A stretch of 64,000 nt of DNA from Acetobacter ghanensis. Its GTDB lineage: Bacteria > Pseudomonadota > Alphaproteobacteria > Acetobacterales > Acetobacteraceae. The notes under the pieces were generated by a model. That model did not search any database, was not told the origin of the DNA, and saw only the letters and a list, made by a program, of their open reading frames with translations. Each line of letters begins with the position of its first letter. The stretch's first letter is position 1. Of this stretch, positions 9,128 to 19,297 are shown piece after piece. Position numbers and translations under genes: made by a program. The stretch is taken from assembly GCF_001499675.1 (NCBI RefSeq), contig NZ_LN609302.1, positions 1,525,896 through 1,589,895 on the forward strand, read 5' to 3'.

Positions 9128-11043
9128 CCCCGCTGGCCTCGCCTGCGGGAGCGCTTTTCATCAAACAGGGCGGAGAGTGACTGGAGCATGGTTCCCCCCA
9201 GCTCCTCCGCATCGGTAATGGTGACTGCACGCTGGTAATAGCGTGTTACGTCGTGGCCAATGCCGATGGCTGTCAGTTCCACGGGGCTACGATTTTCGAT
9301 CATGTGGATGACTTCCCGCAGGTGGTCCTCCAGATAAGAAGCAGGGTTGACCGAGAGTGTGCTGTCATCCACCGGAGCACCATCGGAAATAACCATCAGA
9401 ATTTTGCGGGCTTCCGGGCGGCTTTTAAGCCTGCGCCAAGCCCAGAGCAGGGCTTCACCGTCAATATTTTCTTTCAAAAGCCCTTCGCGCAGCATCAGGC
9501 CCAAATTGGTGCGCGCACGCCGCCACGGCGTGTCCGCCCCTTTGTACACAATGTGCCGCAGATCATTCAGGCGACCGGGGTTTTCAGGCTTGTGGTTCTG
9601 CACCCAAAGCTCGCGGCTTTGTCCGCCTTTCCATGCGCGTGTGGTAAAGCCCAGAATTTCCACTTTTACGCCGCAGCGTTCCAGTGTGCGGGCTAGAATG
9701 TCCCCGCAGGATGCGGCAACAGAAATGGGCCGACCGCGCATGGACCCCGAATTGTCAATGAGAAGTGTGACAACGGTATCGCGGAACTCGGTATCTTTCT
9801 CCTGCTTGTAGGAGAGAGAAAGGCGGGGGTTAACCACAATGCGGGACAGGCGGCCAGCATCCAGCATCCCTTCCTCCAGGTCAAAGGACCAGGAGCGGGT
9901 CTGCTGCGCCATAAGACGCCGCTGGAGCCGGTTGGCTAGGCGGGAGACAACACCATGCAATGTGGCAAGTTGAAGGTCCAACTGGTGTCGCAAGCGGGAA
10001 AGTTCTTCCGGGTCGCACAGATCCTCGGCCAGAATTTCCTCATCAAACTGTGTTGTGTAGGGGTGGTAGCCCTTGGCGGTCTGACCGGCTTCTATGTCTT
10101 TACGGTTGCCGGGACCTGCGGCATCGCCCGTACCTTCTGCTGAACCAGATTCCTGCTCCACCTCGGGCGTATTGTCCGCAGTATCTGCGCTGCCCGCCAT
10201 AAGCTGAGGTTCGGACACGGCGTCGGACTGGTCGGGGGCAGCTCCGGAGGTATCATCCTCCTGTTCGGGGGGCGGCGTTTCGTTATCGTCTTCGTTTGAG
10301 TCCGGTGCGCTGCCAGATTCGTCTTCTTCCTCCTCCTGATCGGAGAGGGAGTCATCATCTGTCAGTTCACAGGCGGCCAGCAGTTTGCGCGCTGCGCGGG
10401 AGTAGGCCTTCTGACTGTCCTGATCAGCGACCAGCGCGTCCAGCGCGTCCAGCGCGGTTTGTGGGAGTGTCTGCTTCCACTGGTCCATAATGGCGCGTGC
10501 GGACTCTGGTATGGGGTCACCAGTCAGTTTTTCCCGCGCCAGCAATTCCAACCCAACTACGGGGGAAAGCTGGGCCGCATCGGTCATACGGTCCAGCCCT
10601 GCGGAGCGGATTTCCTGCTCCAGACGGGTGCGCAGGTTGGCGGCAACGCCCTTCATATGGCGGGCGCCTACGGCTTCTACACGGGCCTGTTCCAGCGCAT
10701 CATATACCTCGCGGGCAATGGTATCTGCTGGGCGGCGTGCTGCGTGCAGGTTAAAGTCATGGTGTTTCAGCCGGAGCGCCTGTGCATCGGCCGCGCCACG
10801 TAGGCGCTGCGCTTCCTCCTCGTTCAGGTTGAGGGATGGAGCAGACAGGCGGATTTTCTCACCTAGGCCGATCGGTGTCATGGGCATGTTGCCACTGTGG
10901 AAGGAGACGTCAGTCTCCTTCCGCCCACCAAGGGCGCGCAGTGTTGCCTCCGTTGCCTGTTTAAAGGCATCGGCCCGTTTTTCCGCCTCTTCGCGCGAGA
11001 GACGGACAGGTGAATTGCCTATGTCTTTTGCCTGATCAGCCAT
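9124..11043 (-). CDS. cobT: Cobaltochelatase-like subunit CobT
   Basis: CobT forms, with AAA+ CobS, the complex that powers aerobic cobalt insertion by CobN in vitamin B12 synthesis. From ATG 11043 the protein is 639 aa. It has an N-terminal helical region, a strongly acidic Asp/Glu-rich linker around residues 230-330, and a C-terminal von Willebrand A domain with the MIDAS motif DNSGSM and ISDGAP. The frame is open for another 37 codons upstream, which overlap cobS. ATG 11043, with GGGGGCG upstream, fits the family start (MADQAKD). The cobN chelatase is not in the window. Confidence 0.94.
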   Translation of the reverse strand: MADQAKDIGNSPVRLSREEAEKRADAFKQATEATLRALGGRKETDVSFHSGNMPMTPIGLGEKIRLSAPSLNLNEEEAQRLRGAADAQALRLKHHDFNLHAARRPADTIAREVYDALEQARVEAVGARHMKGVAANLRTRLEQEIRSAGLDRMTDAAQLSPVVGLELLAREKLTGDPIPESARAIMDQWKQTLPQTALDALDALVADQDSQKAYSRAARKLLAACELTDDDSLSDQEEEEDESGSAPDSNEDDNETPPPEQEDDTSGAAPDQSDAVSEPQLMAGSADTADNTPEVEQESGSAEGTGDAAGPGNRKDIEAGQTAKGYHPYTTQFDEEILAEDLCDPEELSRLRHQLDLQLATLHGVVSRLANRLQRRLMAQQTRSWSFDLEEGMLDAGRLSRIVVNPRLSLSYKQEKDTEFRDTVVTLLIDNSGSMRGRPISVAASCGDILARTLERCGVKVEILGFTTRAWKGGQSRELWVQNHKPENPGRLNDLRHIVYKGADTPWRRARTNLGLMLREGLLKENIDGEALLWAWRRLKSRPEARKILMVISDGAPVDDSTLSVNPASYLEDHLREVIHMIENRSPVELTAIGIGHDVTRYYQRAVTITDAEELGGTMLQSLSALFDEKRSRRRGQRG

Positions 11044-11071
11044 GACGCCCCCGGTCTGTTTTAGAATGTGC

Positions 11072-12079
11072 TCAGGTGGTGCGTTTGGGGAGGGGACTGC
11101 TGTTGAAGCAACGCTGGTAATATTCCGCCACCATGCCGCGCTCTGCCTCGTCACATTTATTCAGGAACGTAACGCGGAAGGCAAAGGTCAGATCCTTGAA
11201 GATCCGTTCATTTTCTGCCCAGGCAATAACCGAACGCGGAGACATGACAGTGGACAGATCGCCCGCCATAAAACCAGCCCGCGTTAACCCTGCCAGCGCA
11301 ACCATGTTGTCAATTTTTTCACGCTCGGCCTTGTCATTTTCCCCAACGCCCAAGCGGGAGCAGACAATGCCCACTTCCTGTTGATGGGGCAGGTAGTTGA
11401 GGGAGGTGACAATGTTCCAGCGGTCCATCTGGCCTTGGTTGATCTGCTGCGTCCCGTGGTACAGGCCCGTTGTGTCACCCAACCCGACCGTATTGGCGGT
11501 GGAGAACAGGCGGAACCAAGGATTGGGCGTGATAACCCGGTTCTGGTCAAGCAGCGTCAGCTTGCCTTCCACTTCCAGAATACGCTGGATGACGAACATG
11601 ACGTCCGGGCGGCCCGCATCGTATTCGTCAAACACAAGGGCGCAGGGGCGTTGCAGGCACCACGGAAGCAACCCTTCCTGAAATTCGGTAACCTGCTGGC
11701 CATCCTTGACCACAATGGCGTCCTTGCCGACCAGATCAATACGGGAGACGTGGCTGTCCAGATTAATGCGGATGCACGGCCAGTTGAGGCGTGCGGCAAC
11801 CTGCTCCACGTGGGAAGATTTACCAGTGCCATGAAAACCCTGCACCATAACGCGGCGGTTAAAGGCAAAGCCCGCCAGAATAGCCAGTGTTGTGTCGTGG
11901 TCGAACAGGTAAGCAGGGTCAATGGGAGGCACGTGGTCGGTGCGCAGGGAGAAGGCGGGAACCTTCATGTCGGAATCGATGCCGAATACATCGCGGACGC
12001 AGACTTCCACATCCGGTACGGAAACCGCCGAAATGGGCGGGAGATCAAGGGCTGCTGTCTGGGTGCTGGAGTCCGTCAT
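11072..12079 (-). CDS. cobS: Cobaltochelatase-like AAA+ subunit CobS
   Basis: A 335-aa MoxR-type AAA+ ATPase, partner of CobT. Visible motifs are Walker [10 protein letters not shown] near residue 80, Walker [11 protein letters not shown], sensor-1 region LFSTANTVG, and the arginine-containing C-terminal lid. The family N-terminal signature ([14 protein letters not shown]) is intact. It lies 28 nt upstream of cobT on the same strand, so the two are presumably one transcript. The J-domain gene precedes it by 67 nt, a neighbourhood seen in many Alphaproteobacteria. Confidence 0.95.
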   Translation of the reverse strand: MTDSSTQTAALDLPPISAVSVPDVEVCVRDVFGIDSDMKVPAFSLRTDHVPPIDPAYLFDHDTTLAILAGFAFNRRVMVQGFHGTGKSSHVEQVAARLNWPCIRINLDSHVSRIDLVGKDAIVVKDGQQVTEFQEGLLPWCLQRPCALVFDEYDAGRPDVMFVIQRILEVEGKLTLLDQNRVITPNPWFRLFSTANTVGLGDTTGLYHGTQQINQGQMDRWNIVTSLNYLPHQQEVGIVCSRLGVGENDKAEREKIDNMVALAGLTRAGFMAGDLSTVMSPRSVIAWAENERIFKDLTFAFRVTFLNKCDEAERGMVAEYYQRCFNSSPLPKRTT

Positions 12080-12146
12080 GATTATCCGTCTGATCGTAAG
12101 TGGTTCAAAACAAAACCGGCATGGTGTGTGCGGGCAGGATACATGA

Positions 12147-12758
12147 TCAGCCTGCTTTTTCGAGTTCTTCCGCCTGCAGGTGTGTCTTCACAACAGTGAA
12201 AGCAACGTTGATTTTTTTCAGACGTTCTTCCGCTGCAAGGTCGCCCTGATTGGTATCGGGGTGGTGTTTGCGTGCCAGCGCACGGTAATGCGCCTTGGCA
12301 TCCGCTAGGGATACCGGCCAGTCCATACCCAGAATGGCCAGCGGCTCACGTAGATGGCCGGGCACCCGTGGTTCGGCCTGTGATCGGGCGCGTTCGGCAC
12401 GTGCGCGGCGATTCTGCCCCAGTATGTCCAACGGATCCAGAATGTCTTCTTCATTGGGCATGGTGCGTTTGCCGGGGTTGGGGCCCTGCCCAAACGTCCA
12501 TGTCGGGCGGTCCCAGCTCATATCGGCGCGCAGGTGGGCCTCAATCTGGCCGGGGGACATGCCTTTATAGTAGTCCCACCGCGCATTATATTCCCGTACG
12601 TGTTCCAGACAGAACCAATAATACTGGTTCAGGCTATCGCGGGAACGAGGCGCGCGGTATCCTGCCGGACTTGTGCAGTTCGGCATGTCGCAGCAGCGCT
12701 GCGGCGCGTCAGGATCAGGATCAAACGCGCGGGGACGGGTGTTCCTTCGCTTCATCAT
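12147..12758 (-). CDS. J-domain (DnaJ-like) protein
   Basis: A 203-aa protein whose last ~65 residues form a J domain (LAILGMDWPVSLADAKAHYR, then the essential HPD in HHPDTN). The N-terminal ~90 residues have a Cys cluster (CCDMPNC) and an aromatic segment (YYWFCLEHVREYNARWDYYKGMS) typical of an alphaproteobacterial family found next to cobS. J domains stimulate Hsp70 (DnaK); the client is unknown. Two adjacent Met codons make the exact start uncertain by one residue. It is divergent from bolA over 51 nt, which must hold both promoters. Confidence 0.9.
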   Translation of the reverse strand: MMKRRNTRPRAFDPDPDAPQRCCDMPNCTSPAGYRAPRSRDSLNQYYWFCLEHVREYNARWDYYKGMSPGQIEAHLRADMSWDRPTWTFGQGPNPGKRTMPNEEDILDPLDILGQNRRARAERARSQAEPRVPGHLREPLAILGMDWPVSLADAKAHYRALARKHHPDTNQGDLAAEERLKKINVAFTVVKTHLQAEELEKAG

Positions 12759-12809
12759 TCATCGTTATTTGCGTTGCAAATGCTTTGGTCGCAAGAGGTG
12801 AGTTGTCAT

Positions 12810-13148
12810 ATGACCAGTCTTTCAGAGTCCACAGCCTGTTCAGCGCCGGGTGTTACACGCGCCCAGAGGGTCCGCAAAGTGCTGGAAACTGCCCTTTTTC
12901 CCACAAGGTTGGACATACAGGACGAAAGTCATCGCCATGCCCACCATGTGGAGCAGACGCGCGGCCCACACGCTGGTGCGACCGAAACCCACTTCCGTCT
13001 TTATATTGTCTCTCCCACATTCGAGGGCATGAGTCGCGTAGCCCGCTCGCGAAAAGTGCATGAACTGCTGGCGGGGGAACTGGCCGATGGTCTGCACGCG
13101 TTAGCGCTCACGCTACGCACTCCAGCGGAAGAAGAGGCCGCCGCATGA
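12810..13148 (+). CDS. bolA: BolA family protein
   Basis: A 112-aa BolA-type protein. Members bind glutaredoxins and [2Fe-2S] clusters and some bind DNA; they act in iron-sulfur homeostasis and stress morphology. Landmarks are RVRKVLETALFPTRLDIQDES, the conserved His pair in HRHAHH, ETHFRLYIVSPTFEGMSRVARSR and HELLAGEL. ATG 12810 is preceded by GAGGTGAG. The frame continues upstream to 12534, but that part runs antisense through the dnaJ-like gene and is not coding. Its stop overlaps the next start (ATGA). Confidence 0.92.
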   Translation: MTSLSESTACSAPGVTRAQRVRKVLETALFPTRLDIQDESHRHAHHVEQTRGPHAGATETHFRLYIVSPTFEGMSRVARSRKVHELLAGELADGLHALALTLRTPAEEEAAA

Positions 13149-13711
13149 GTGGCGGTGCGCTCAAGCGGCGATACCTGCTAGCTTTGGCCCCGCTGCTTTT
13201 TGCAGCCTGCGCAACCCCACAGCGTAACAATGGGGCGCAGCAGAATGAGGCCATCAGCCGGGTAGAGGCGTATTTCCGTACGGTTAACCTGCAAGGTGAA
13301 CCGTTTATGCAAAAGTGGCCTAATGGTAGCACCGGGGGCGGGCTTATTACCTATAGGCCCGGCTATCTGGATATGCGCTTTACGGCTCCGCATGAGATGG
13401 AACTTAAAGCGTCTGGACGGTCGGCCGTCTTTACGGATGCGCAGAACGGGTCGGAAACGCATATAGGGTTGGGCCATAATGCACTGGGGCTGCTGCTGGG
13501 CAACCCCGTGCGTCTGTCTGACCCGGTTATGGTTACAGATGTGCAGCAGTTGCCGGGAGTGCTTCAAATATCTCTGACAAGGGCAGATAATCCTTCCCAA
13601 GGGTTGGTGACGCTCCGGTTCAGGGATGCAGGTGGCGCATTGACGCTACATGAAGTGCAGATACTGGACGAACGGCGCCAGCTTACGCGAATTCAACTGG
13701 ACCCTGTGTAA
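13145..13711 (+). CDS. LolA-like outer-membrane lipoprotein carrier protein, probable lipoprotein
   Basis: A 188-aa exported protein. It begins with a basic, hydrophobic signal segment ending in FAAC at residues 19-22, which could be a lipobox, so it may itself be lipid-anchored. The mature part fits the LolA/LolA-related fold: helix with [25 protein letters not shown], later [21 protein letters not shown] and [18 protein letters not shown]. LolA proteins ferry lipoproteins through the periplasm. It overlaps bolA by 4 nt (translational coupling) and overlaps the convergent lipB end by 29 nt. Confidence 0.82.
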   Translation: MSGGALKRRYLLALAPLLFAACATPQRNNGAQQNEAISRVEAYFRTVNLQGEPFMQKWPNGSTGGGLITYRPGYLDMRFTAPHEMELKASGRSAVFTDAQNGSETHIGLGHNALGLLLGNPVRLSDPVMVTDVQQLPGVLQISLTRADNPSQGLVTLRFRDAGGALTLHEVQILDERRQLTRIQLDPV

Positions 13712-14393
13712 CGTCCACGGTGTTTACGGGGGCTGGTGTGCTGCCAAACACGGTGTGCCAAGCCGCCATCAGTGCCTGATCCAGGTCCTGCATGGTGGCT
13801 TTGACGCCCAGTTTTTCAAAGCTGGTTACGCCGTATTCCCGAATGCCACAGGGTACGATGCCGTCAAAATCCGGCAGGGCAGGGGCCAGATTAATGGCCA
13901 CGCCATGCCAGCTTACCCAGCGGGAAACGCGGACGCCAATAGCCGCAATTTTTTCTTCCTGCCCCGTGTGCGGGTTGGTTATCCAAACACCTACCCGGCC
14001 TTCGCGCACTTCTCCCTTCAGGCCAAATGAAGCCAGCGCGGTAATAATCCATGTTTCCAGCGCCTGCACATAAGCGCGCAGGTCCCGCGCAGGTGTGTTG
14101 CCGTGGGCGCGTTGCAGGTCGAGCATAACATAGGCCGTGCGCTGGCCCGGCCCGTGGTAGGTCCATTGTCCGCCCCGGCCCGCATGGTAAGTGGGGTACC
14201 CAGCGGGGTTGAACAGGTCTTCCGCCCGGGCGGACGTGCCAGATGTGTAAAGCGGCGGATGTTCCAGCAGCCATACCCGCTCTGCGCTCTCTCCTGCTCG
14301 TATGGCTTTGGCAATCTGTTCCATTCTGCTTAGTGCCAAGGGGTAAGGCACCAATTTTTTGCTAATTTCCCATAAAATTTGTTCTTTGGTCAT
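13683..14393 (-). CDS. lipB: Octanoyltransferase LipB
   Basis: LipB moves octanoate from acyl carrier protein to the lipoyl domains of the E2 and H proteins, the first step of endogenous lipoate synthesis. The 236-aa protein shows the family hallmarks: [12 protein letters not shown] near residue 73, [17 protein letters not shown] with the catalytic Lys, and the Cys of VPCGI. The usual start context is ATG 14393, near the tRNA-Leu promoter region. The 3' end overlaps the convergent LolA-like gene by 29 nt. lipA is not in the window. Confidence 0.95.
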   Translation of the reverse strand: MTKEQILWEISKKLVPYPLALSRMEQIAKAIRAGESAERVWLLEHPPLYTSGTSARAEDLFNPAGYPTYHAGRGGQWTYHGPGQRTAYVMLDLQRAHGNTPARDLRAYVQALETWIITALASFGLKGEVREGRVGVWITNPHTGQEEKIAAIGVRVSRWVSWHGVAINLAPALPDFDGIVPCGIREYGVTSFEKLGVKATMQDLDQALMAAWHTVFGSTPAPVNTVDVTQGPVEFA

Positions 14394-14467
14394 TGCCGCC
14401 TGCTTATGGTTCGGTTATAGGGCTTCCTATCACACGGTATCGCTTTTTTTGGTACCGTTTGTCACGT

Positions 14468-14553
14468 GCGGTCGTGGCGGAATGGTAGACGCGCAAGCTT
14501 GAGGTGCTTGTGGGGGAAACCTCGTGGAAGTTCGAGTCTTCTCGACCGCACCA
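14468..14553 (+). tRNA. tRNA-Leu (anticodon GAG)
   Basis: An 86-nt class II tRNA including an encoded CCA. Acceptor stem GCGGTCG pairs with CGACCGC. The anticodon stem CAAGC/GCTTG encloses the loop TTGAGGT with anticodon GAG. A long variable arm (GGGG AAA CCTC) and a T arm with TTCGAGT are present. All arms fold by eye. Confidence 0.97.
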
Positions 14554-14583
14554 TTTTCTTTCATAACAATTTAAGCGTTATGG

Positions 14584-14619
14584 ACGGCAAAAGGCTGAGG
14601 CCTTGAGCCGTTTTTTTTG
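14584..14619 (+). terminator. Rho-independent terminator after tRNA-Leu
   Basis: ACGGC (14584-14588) pairs with GCCGT, and inside it AAGGC (14591-14595) pairs with GCCTT (14600-14604) around a TGAG loop. A run of eight T follows directly. It is correctly placed to end the tRNA transcript. Confidence 0.85.
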
Positions 14620-14887
14620 CATTTGCACGTCATTTTTCTGCGAAATGGGACGGGTTTGACATATTCACGCCGTTCTTTTGCGGTTTGGTGCGATGTAGAA
14701 GCATGGTTACAGTTATGTAAAAAAGATCATGCCCACCGGCCACGGGTAAGGGCATAATGCTAGATAAGACTGGCAGTGCCTTTATCTTTTTTCGGCTTGT
14801 CCCAAGCACCGGGAGTTCCAACCCTGTGTTGGGGACATGTCGGTTTGAATGGTCTTAGGTTTAACTTGATTTAAAGGTGTTTTATTC
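14620..14887 (+). promoter_or_regulatory. Leader/promoter region of galU; no gene seen
   Basis: About 270 nt between the tRNA terminator and galU (the tRNA-to-galU gap is 334 nt in all). It is A+T richer than the genes and has no supported ORF. TTGACA at 14658-14663 resembles a -35 box, but I see no good -10 at the right spacing. The galU operon promoter must lie here; its exact site is not resolved. Confidence 0.35.
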
Positions 14888-15772
14888 GTGTCCAATCCCA
14901 AGCCTTTACGTAAAGCAGTCCTGCCAGTTGCGGGGCTGGGAACGCGCTTTTTGCCCGCCACCAAGGCGATGCCAAAAGAAATGCTTCCGGTCGTGGATAA
15001 ACCTCTTATTCAATATGCCATTGATGAAGCACGGGCCGCAGGGATTGAGGAATTCTGCCTGATTACCGGCCGCGGAAAAGATTCCCTGATCGATTATTTT
15101 GATATTGCCTACGAGCTGGAAAGCACGCTCAAGGAACGTAACAAGGTGGATTGCCTGGAAGCGCTGGAACCCAGCAGCATTCAGGCCGGGTCTCTTATCG
15201 CCGTGCGTCAGCAGGAACCACTTGGGTTGGGGCACGCCATTTGGTGCGCGCGGTCCTTTATTGGGGACGACCCGTTCGCCATTCTGCTGCCTGACGATAT
15301 GGTGATGTCGCAGAAAGGCTGCCTGAAGCAGCTGGCAGACGCTTACTACGAAACTGGGGGCAACGTAGTGGCCGTGTCCGAAGTGCCGCGCGAGCACACC
15401 AACCGCTATGGTATTCTGGCCACAGGCAAGGATGATGGGCGTTTGGTTGAAGTGAAGGGACTGGTTGAAAAGCCCAAGCCCGAAGATGCACCGTCCAACC
15501 TCTCCATTATCGGGCGCTACATTTTGACACCTGATGTCATGCCGCACCTCTCCAAGCTGGAAAAAGGTGCCGGGGGTGAAGTGCAGTTGACGGATGCCAT
15601 GGCTAAGACCATCGGCCATGTGCCGTTTTTTGGTCTGCGCTACGAAGGTACGCGTTATGACTGCGGTAACAAGCTTGGCTTCCTTGAAGCGCAGGTTGCC
15701 TTTGCGCTGGAACGCCCGGAACTGGCTGATGGGGTGCGTGAGTTCCTTAAAAAGTATACCGAACAGAATTAA
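14888..15772 (+). CDS. galU: UTP--glucose-1-phosphate uridylyltransferase GalU
   Basis: GalU makes UDP-glucose from glucose-1-phosphate and UTP, the precursor for exopolysaccharide, cellulose and lipopolysaccharide sugars. The 294-aa protein has the nucleotidyltransferase signature [19 protein letters not shown] near the N-terminus, LPDDM with a metal-binding Asp, VEKP, and the C-terminal [11 protein letters not shown]. The start is GTG at 14888; no closer ATG exists. Its stop codon TAA shares its last A with the ATG of the downstream mutase (TAATG), so the two are translationally coupled and both feed UDP-glucose supply. Confidence 0.96.
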   Translation: MSNPKPLRKAVLPVAGLGTRFLPATKAMPKEMLPVVDKPLIQYAIDEARAAGIEEFCLITGRGKDSLIDYFDIAYELESTLKERNKVDCLEALEPSSIQAGSLIAVRQQEPLGLGHAIWCARSFIGDDPFAILLPDDMVMSQKGCLKQLADAYYETGGNVVAVSEVPREHTNRYGILATGKDDGRLVEVKGLVEKPKPEDAPSNLSIIGRYILTPDVMPHLSKLEKGAGGEVQLTDAMAKTIGHVPFFGLRYEGTRYDCGNKLGFLEAQVAFALERPELADGVREFLKKYTEQN

Positions 15773-17181
15773 TGTCTTTTGTTCATGGCTTTGATGCCAC
15801 CAGTCTGCGCGAATACGATATTCGCGGCATCGTCGGCAAAACACTAACTGCCGACGATGCGTTCGCCATTGGCCGTACCTTTGGTAGTTTGGTGCGCCGT
15901 AATGGCGGTAAAACACTGGTGGTTGGGTATGATGGCCGCCTGTCTTCGCCCATGCTGGAAGACGCACTTATAAAAGGTGCTCTGGAGTGTGGGCTGGATA
16001 TTACGCGCGTTGGGTGCGGGCCATCCCCCATGCTGTACTACGCATCTGCCACGTTGAATGCCGATGGGGCTATTATGGTGACGGGTAGCCACAACCCGCC
16101 CAATTACAATGGCTTTAAAATGGTGCTGGCGGGCAAGCCGTTCTTTGGCGCCCAGATTCGTGAACTGGGAGAACTGTCAGCCAAAGGGGATGTGGTCCCG
16201 GCTAAAAAAGGGACTATTCGCACGCTTGATGTGCGGGACAAATACGTCAAGCGCCTTGTTAAGGATTACGACGGTGGCGCGCGTAAGCTCAAAATTATCT
16301 GGGATAACGGCAACAGTGCCGCTGGCCAGATTTTGGAAAAGCTGGTGGCCGTACTGCCGGGCGAGCACATTGTGCTGAACGCTGCCATTGACGGTACATT
16401 CCCAGCCCATCACCCTGACCCAACGGTTGCCAAAAACCTTGAGCAGCTCATTGCCGCCGTCAAAGACAACCATGCGGACATTGGCATCGCTTTTGACGGG
16501 GATGCCGATCGTATTGGTCTGGTGGACAATAAGGGCGAGATTCTGTGGGGGGATCAGCTTCTCGTTCTGCTGGCGCGCGATGTGCTTAAAAGCCATTCAG
16601 GCGCCACCATTATTGCCGATGTAAAGGCCAGTCAGACCCTGTTTGATGAGGTGGCACGCGCAGGCGGTAAGCCGCTCATGTGGCGCACAGGCCATTCGCT
16701 CATCAAATCCAAAATGGCGGAAACCGGCTCCCCACTGGCAGGGGAAATGTCGGGCCATATTTTCTTTGCGGATAAATGGTTCGGGTTTGACGATGCGCTT
16801 TACGCGGCTGTGCGTGTGCTCGGCATTGTTGCCCGGTCGCATGAACCGCTCTCTGCTTTTCGTGAGGCATTGCCCGTCTCGTTGTCCACGCCGGAAGTGC
16901 GCTTTGACTGTGACGATCATCGCAAGTTCAAGGTGATTGAAGATGTGGCCGAACGTCTGCGCAAGGATGGCGCGGATGTGTCTGAAATTGACGGGGTGCG
17001 TGTTCATACAGCGGATGGCTGGTGGCTGTTGCGCGCATCCAACACGCAGGCCGTATTGGTTGCGCGTGCAGAAGGCCGGGATAAGGCCGGGCTGGAACGC
17101 CTGAAAGGTGCTTTGGTAAAGCAGCTTGAGTTGTCTGGACTCGCTAAGCCGGATTTTTCAGGCAACAACGCGGGTCACTAA
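15772..17181 (+). CDS. Phosphomannomutase/phosphoglucomutase
   Basis: A 469-aa alpha-D-phosphohexomutase that interconverts hexose 1- and 6-phosphates. All four family signatures are seen: YDIRG near residue 15, the phosphoserine loop TGSHNPP near 104, the Mg-binding DGDADR near 242, and the sugar-specificity loop GEMSGH near 324 (the GEMSGH form is typical of dual PMM/PGM enzymes). It is coupled to galU by TAATG overlap. Together they supply glucose-1-P/UDP-glucose or mannose-1-P for polysaccharide synthesis. A perfect terminator follows. Confidence 0.94.
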   Translation: MSFVHGFDATSLREYDIRGIVGKTLTADDAFAIGRTFGSLVRRNGGKTLVVGYDGRLSSPMLEDALIKGALECGLDITRVGCGPSPMLYYASATLNADGAIMVTGSHNPPNYNGFKMVLAGKPFFGAQIRELGELSAKGDVVPAKKGTIRTLDVRDKYVKRLVKDYDGGARKLKIIWDNGNSAAGQILEKLVAVLPGEHIVLNAAIDGTFPAHHPDPTVAKNLEQLIAAVKDNHADIGIAFDGDADRIGLVDNKGEILWGDQLLVLLARDVLKSHSGATIIADVKASQTLFDEVARAGGKPLMWRTGHSLIKSKMAETGSPLAGEMSGHIFFADKWFGFDDALYAAVRVLGIVARSHEPLSAFREALPVSLSTPEVRFDCDDHRKFKVIEDVAERLRKDGADVSEIDGVRVHTADGWWLLRASNTQAVLVARAEGRDKAGLERLKGALVKQLELSGLAKPDFSGNNAGH

Positions 17182-17206
17182 ATTTCTGTTTGCAGCTTGT
17201 CTGGTG

Positions 17207-17241
17207 CATACGGCCCGCTTAAAGCGGGCCGTATGTTTTTT
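17207..17241 (+). terminator. Strong Rho-independent terminator of the galU operon
   Basis: CATACGGCCCGC (17207-17218) pairs perfectly with GCGGGCCGTATG (17224-17235) over a short TTAAA loop, followed by six T. It is a textbook intrinsic terminator. Confidence 0.95.
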
Positions 17242-17242
17242 G

Positions 17243-17268
17243 CAGGGCAGAATGTTGTTTCCGCCCTG
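17243..17268. repeat. Small inverted repeat upstream of moaA
   Basis: CAGGGC (17243-17248) and GCCCTG (17263-17268) can pair with a 14-nt loop in the 143-nt gap before moaA. There is no T-run. It could be part of a leader or the foot of the previous terminator. It does not look like the large Moco RNA motif. Confidence 0.3.
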
Positions 17269-17324
17269 ACTGGATAATCTTTTGCATTTTAATGCGGCAG
17301 GGATTTCTGATATAAAGTGTACCT

Positions 17325-18341
17325 ATGTTGTCCTCTTTAACGGACCCCGCCGGAAGGCGGATTTCCTACCTCCGTATCTCTGTAACAGACAGGTGCGACA
17401 TGCGGTGCGTGTACTGCATGTCCGAACACATGTCGTTTTTGCCGCGTGCGGATGTGTTGGATTTTGATGAGCTCTTACGCCTGAGCCGGGTGTTTGTGCG
17501 CCATGGGGTGCGCCGCTTGCGCATTACAGGTGGTGAGCCACTTGTGCGGCGGGATATTGGTTTTTTCTTCAAGGAACTGGGGTCATGGCTAAAACAGCCA
17601 GAGCAGTCCGGCCGATTGGATGAGCTAACGCTCACAACCAATGGCAGCCGCCTGGCCCAGTATGCGGACACTCTGGCGGAGGCTGGGGTCAAGCGTGTGA
17701 ATGTTAGCCTTGATTCGCTGGATGAAGCGCGGTTTGCAAAGCTAACGCGGCGGGGCAAACTGGCCCTGACGTTGGAGGGCATACGCGCCGCCCGTGCGGC
17801 AGGTCTGGCCGTAAGGGTCAATACCGTAGCCATGGCCGGTGTGAATGACGATGAGTTTGATGCGCTGCTGGCGTGGTGTGGTGAAATTGGTGCCGATCTT
17901 TGCCTGATTGAAACCATGCCTATGGGGGAAACGGGCGAGGACCGTGTGGGGCAATACCTCTCGCTGGATGTGGTTCGTCAGAGTCTTTCTCAGCGCTGGA
18001 CTCTGGAGCCTCTGACTTATCAGACGGGTGGGCCGGCCCGTTATGTGCGGGTGGCGCAAACAGGCCAGCGTCTGGGTTTTATTACGCCCATGAGCCACAA
18101 TTTCTGTGCAACATGTAACCGTGTGCGCCTTTCCTGCACTGGGCGGCTTTATACCTGCCTTGGGCAGGAAGATGGCGTGGACCTACGCCACCTCATGCGT
18201 GACGGTGCGACTGATGGCGCTCTGGAAGAGGCCATACAGTACGCCATAGCCCGCAAGCCTACAGGGCATAACTTTCTGCTGGATGCTCAAACAGGGGCCA
18301 TATCAGGCCCACAAAGGCATATGAGTGTAACCGGGGGCTGA
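17325..18341 (+). CDS. moaA: GTP 3',8-cyclase MoaA
   Basis: MoaA is the radical SAM enzyme that starts molybdenum cofactor synthesis from GTP. In 338 aa it has the N-terminal cluster motif CDMRCVYC (C-x3-C-x2-C) near residue 24, the GGEPLVRRD segment, and the second 4Fe-4S cluster in the C-terminal half (CATCNRVRLSC). The chain ends in the usual double glycine required for activity. ATG 17325 has only a weak ribosome binding site. The gene converges on the methyltransferase with 3 nt between stops. moaC and other moa genes are not nearby. Confidence 0.95.
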   Translation: MLSSLTDPAGRRISYLRISVTDRCDMRCVYCMSEHMSFLPRADVLDFDELLRLSRVFVRHGVRRLRITGGEPLVRRDIGFFFKELGSWLKQPEQSGRLDELTLTTNGSRLAQYADTLAEAGVKRVNVSLDSLDEARFAKLTRRGKLALTLEGIRAARAAGLAVRVNTVAMAGVNDDEFDALLAWCGEIGADLCLIETMPMGETGEDRVGQYLSLDVVRQSLSQRWTLEPLTYQTGGPARYVRVAQTGQRLGFITPMSHNFCATCNRVRLSCTGRLYTCLGQEDGVDLRHLMRDGATDGALEEAIQYAIARKPTGHNFLLDAQTGAISGPQRHMSVTGG

Positions 18342-18344
18342 CCT

Positions 18345-19220
18345 TTAACGTTTAGTCTGTTCGGTCTCCTGCTGAGCCAGAACGTCATGCAGTGAGTGCT
18401 CGAACTGTCCCGGTTGTAAGGGAACAGGTTGAGTCGGGGCAGGAGCCCAGCCAGACAAAACGGCCATATGCAGAGGCATGGAGAAGCTCTCTGTATCCGG
18501 TTTTTCCAATTCAGCGGCAGTTGCCGGGAATAACATCCGTGGAGCCAGATGGCGTGTGCGCTGGACGAGTGCATTTGTTTCTCCCGCAGCGCGCAGGTCA
18601 GCCATAAGAGCGCTCAGGGAACGGTAGCGTAGGTCCAGTTGCTCAGTATCAATAACGGGGAGGGCAAACCCGGCCCGCTGCATAAGCTGTGCACAGCTTT
18701 GCTGGGTAGGAAGCGGCGAGACATGGGGGGAAACACCATCACATAACGCGAGCTCCGTTGCCTCCAGAGCTGTACGCAATGGGCGCAAAGTCGGCAGAAT
18801 GGGCATACTGGCCAAAAATAGCCCGTCAGGGCGGAGCACATGCCGGATCTGGCTGAATACGCCTGGCAGGTCATTGGCCCAGTGTAAGGACAGGTTGGCA
18901 ATGACCAGGTCAAAGCTATGTGGCGCAAATGGCAACCACTCCTCATCCGCGCACACGCGTAATCCACTTGCACGGGCTACTAGCTGGGGGGAGAGGTCCA
19001 TGCTGACAGTACCAATGCCGCGTGCGGCAAGGCGCTGGCTGGTTATGCCGCGCCCGCCAATGTCCAACGCGCAGGAAAATGTCCGCGCCATGTCATCCAG
19101 ACGATCGAGCAGAATATCAGTTGCCGCATCTAATACGGGGGTCACGCTATCCAGCGTCCGTGCGGCACGGTCCCTATGCTGTCTAACGGCTTTGCGGTCA
19201 AAAATAACAGGTGTATCCAT
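18345..19220 (-). CDS. SAM-dependent methyltransferase (BioC/NDUFAF5-like)
   Basis: A 291-aa class I methyltransferase. The N-terminus (FDRKAVRQHRDRAA) and the segments FDLVIANLSLHWANDLPGVF and IRHVLRPDGLFLASM resemble BioC and the mitochondrial complex I assembly factor NDUFAF5. Motif I reads ALDIGGRGITSQ, where most relatives have a Cys or Gly-x-Gly (D-x-G-C/x-G-x-G), so the SAM loop is slightly atypical. In Alphaproteobacteria this family commonly sits beside comF and a glutaredoxin, as here. Either a biotin or a respiratory-complex hydroxylation/methylation role is possible. Confidence 0.8.
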   Translation of the reverse strand: MDTPVIFDRKAVRQHRDRAARTLDSVTPVLDAATDILLDRLDDMARTFSCALDIGGRGITSQRLAARGIGTVSMDLSPQLVARASGLRVCADEEWLPFAPHSFDLVIANLSLHWANDLPGVFSQIRHVLRPDGLFLASMPILPTLRPLRTALEATELALCDGVSPHVSPLPTQQSCAQLMQRAGFALPVIDTEQLDLRYRSLSALMADLRAAGETNALVQRTRHLAPRMLFPATAAELEKPDTESFSMPLHMAVLSGWAPAPTQPVPLQPGQFEHSLHDVLAQQETEQTKR

Positions 19221-19297
19221 ACGTCAGATGTGCGCGTATCCACACTTTTTGCCAAGTTGCCTGCCATGACAAACCTGTGTTTGCGCTAAGGCGGCAT

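Noticed and set aside
11044-11160. Cobalamin riboswitch near cobST
   Set aside because: The spaces around cobT and cobS are too short and contain no B12-box-like sequence.
12272-13063. 263-codon plus-strand frame across the J-domain gene and bolA
   Set aside because: It is in conflict with both real genes and has odd composition (many Cys and Pro).
14906-15967. 353-codon antisense frame across galU
   Set aside because: Composition typical of a shadow; galU and the mutase are unambiguous on the other strand.
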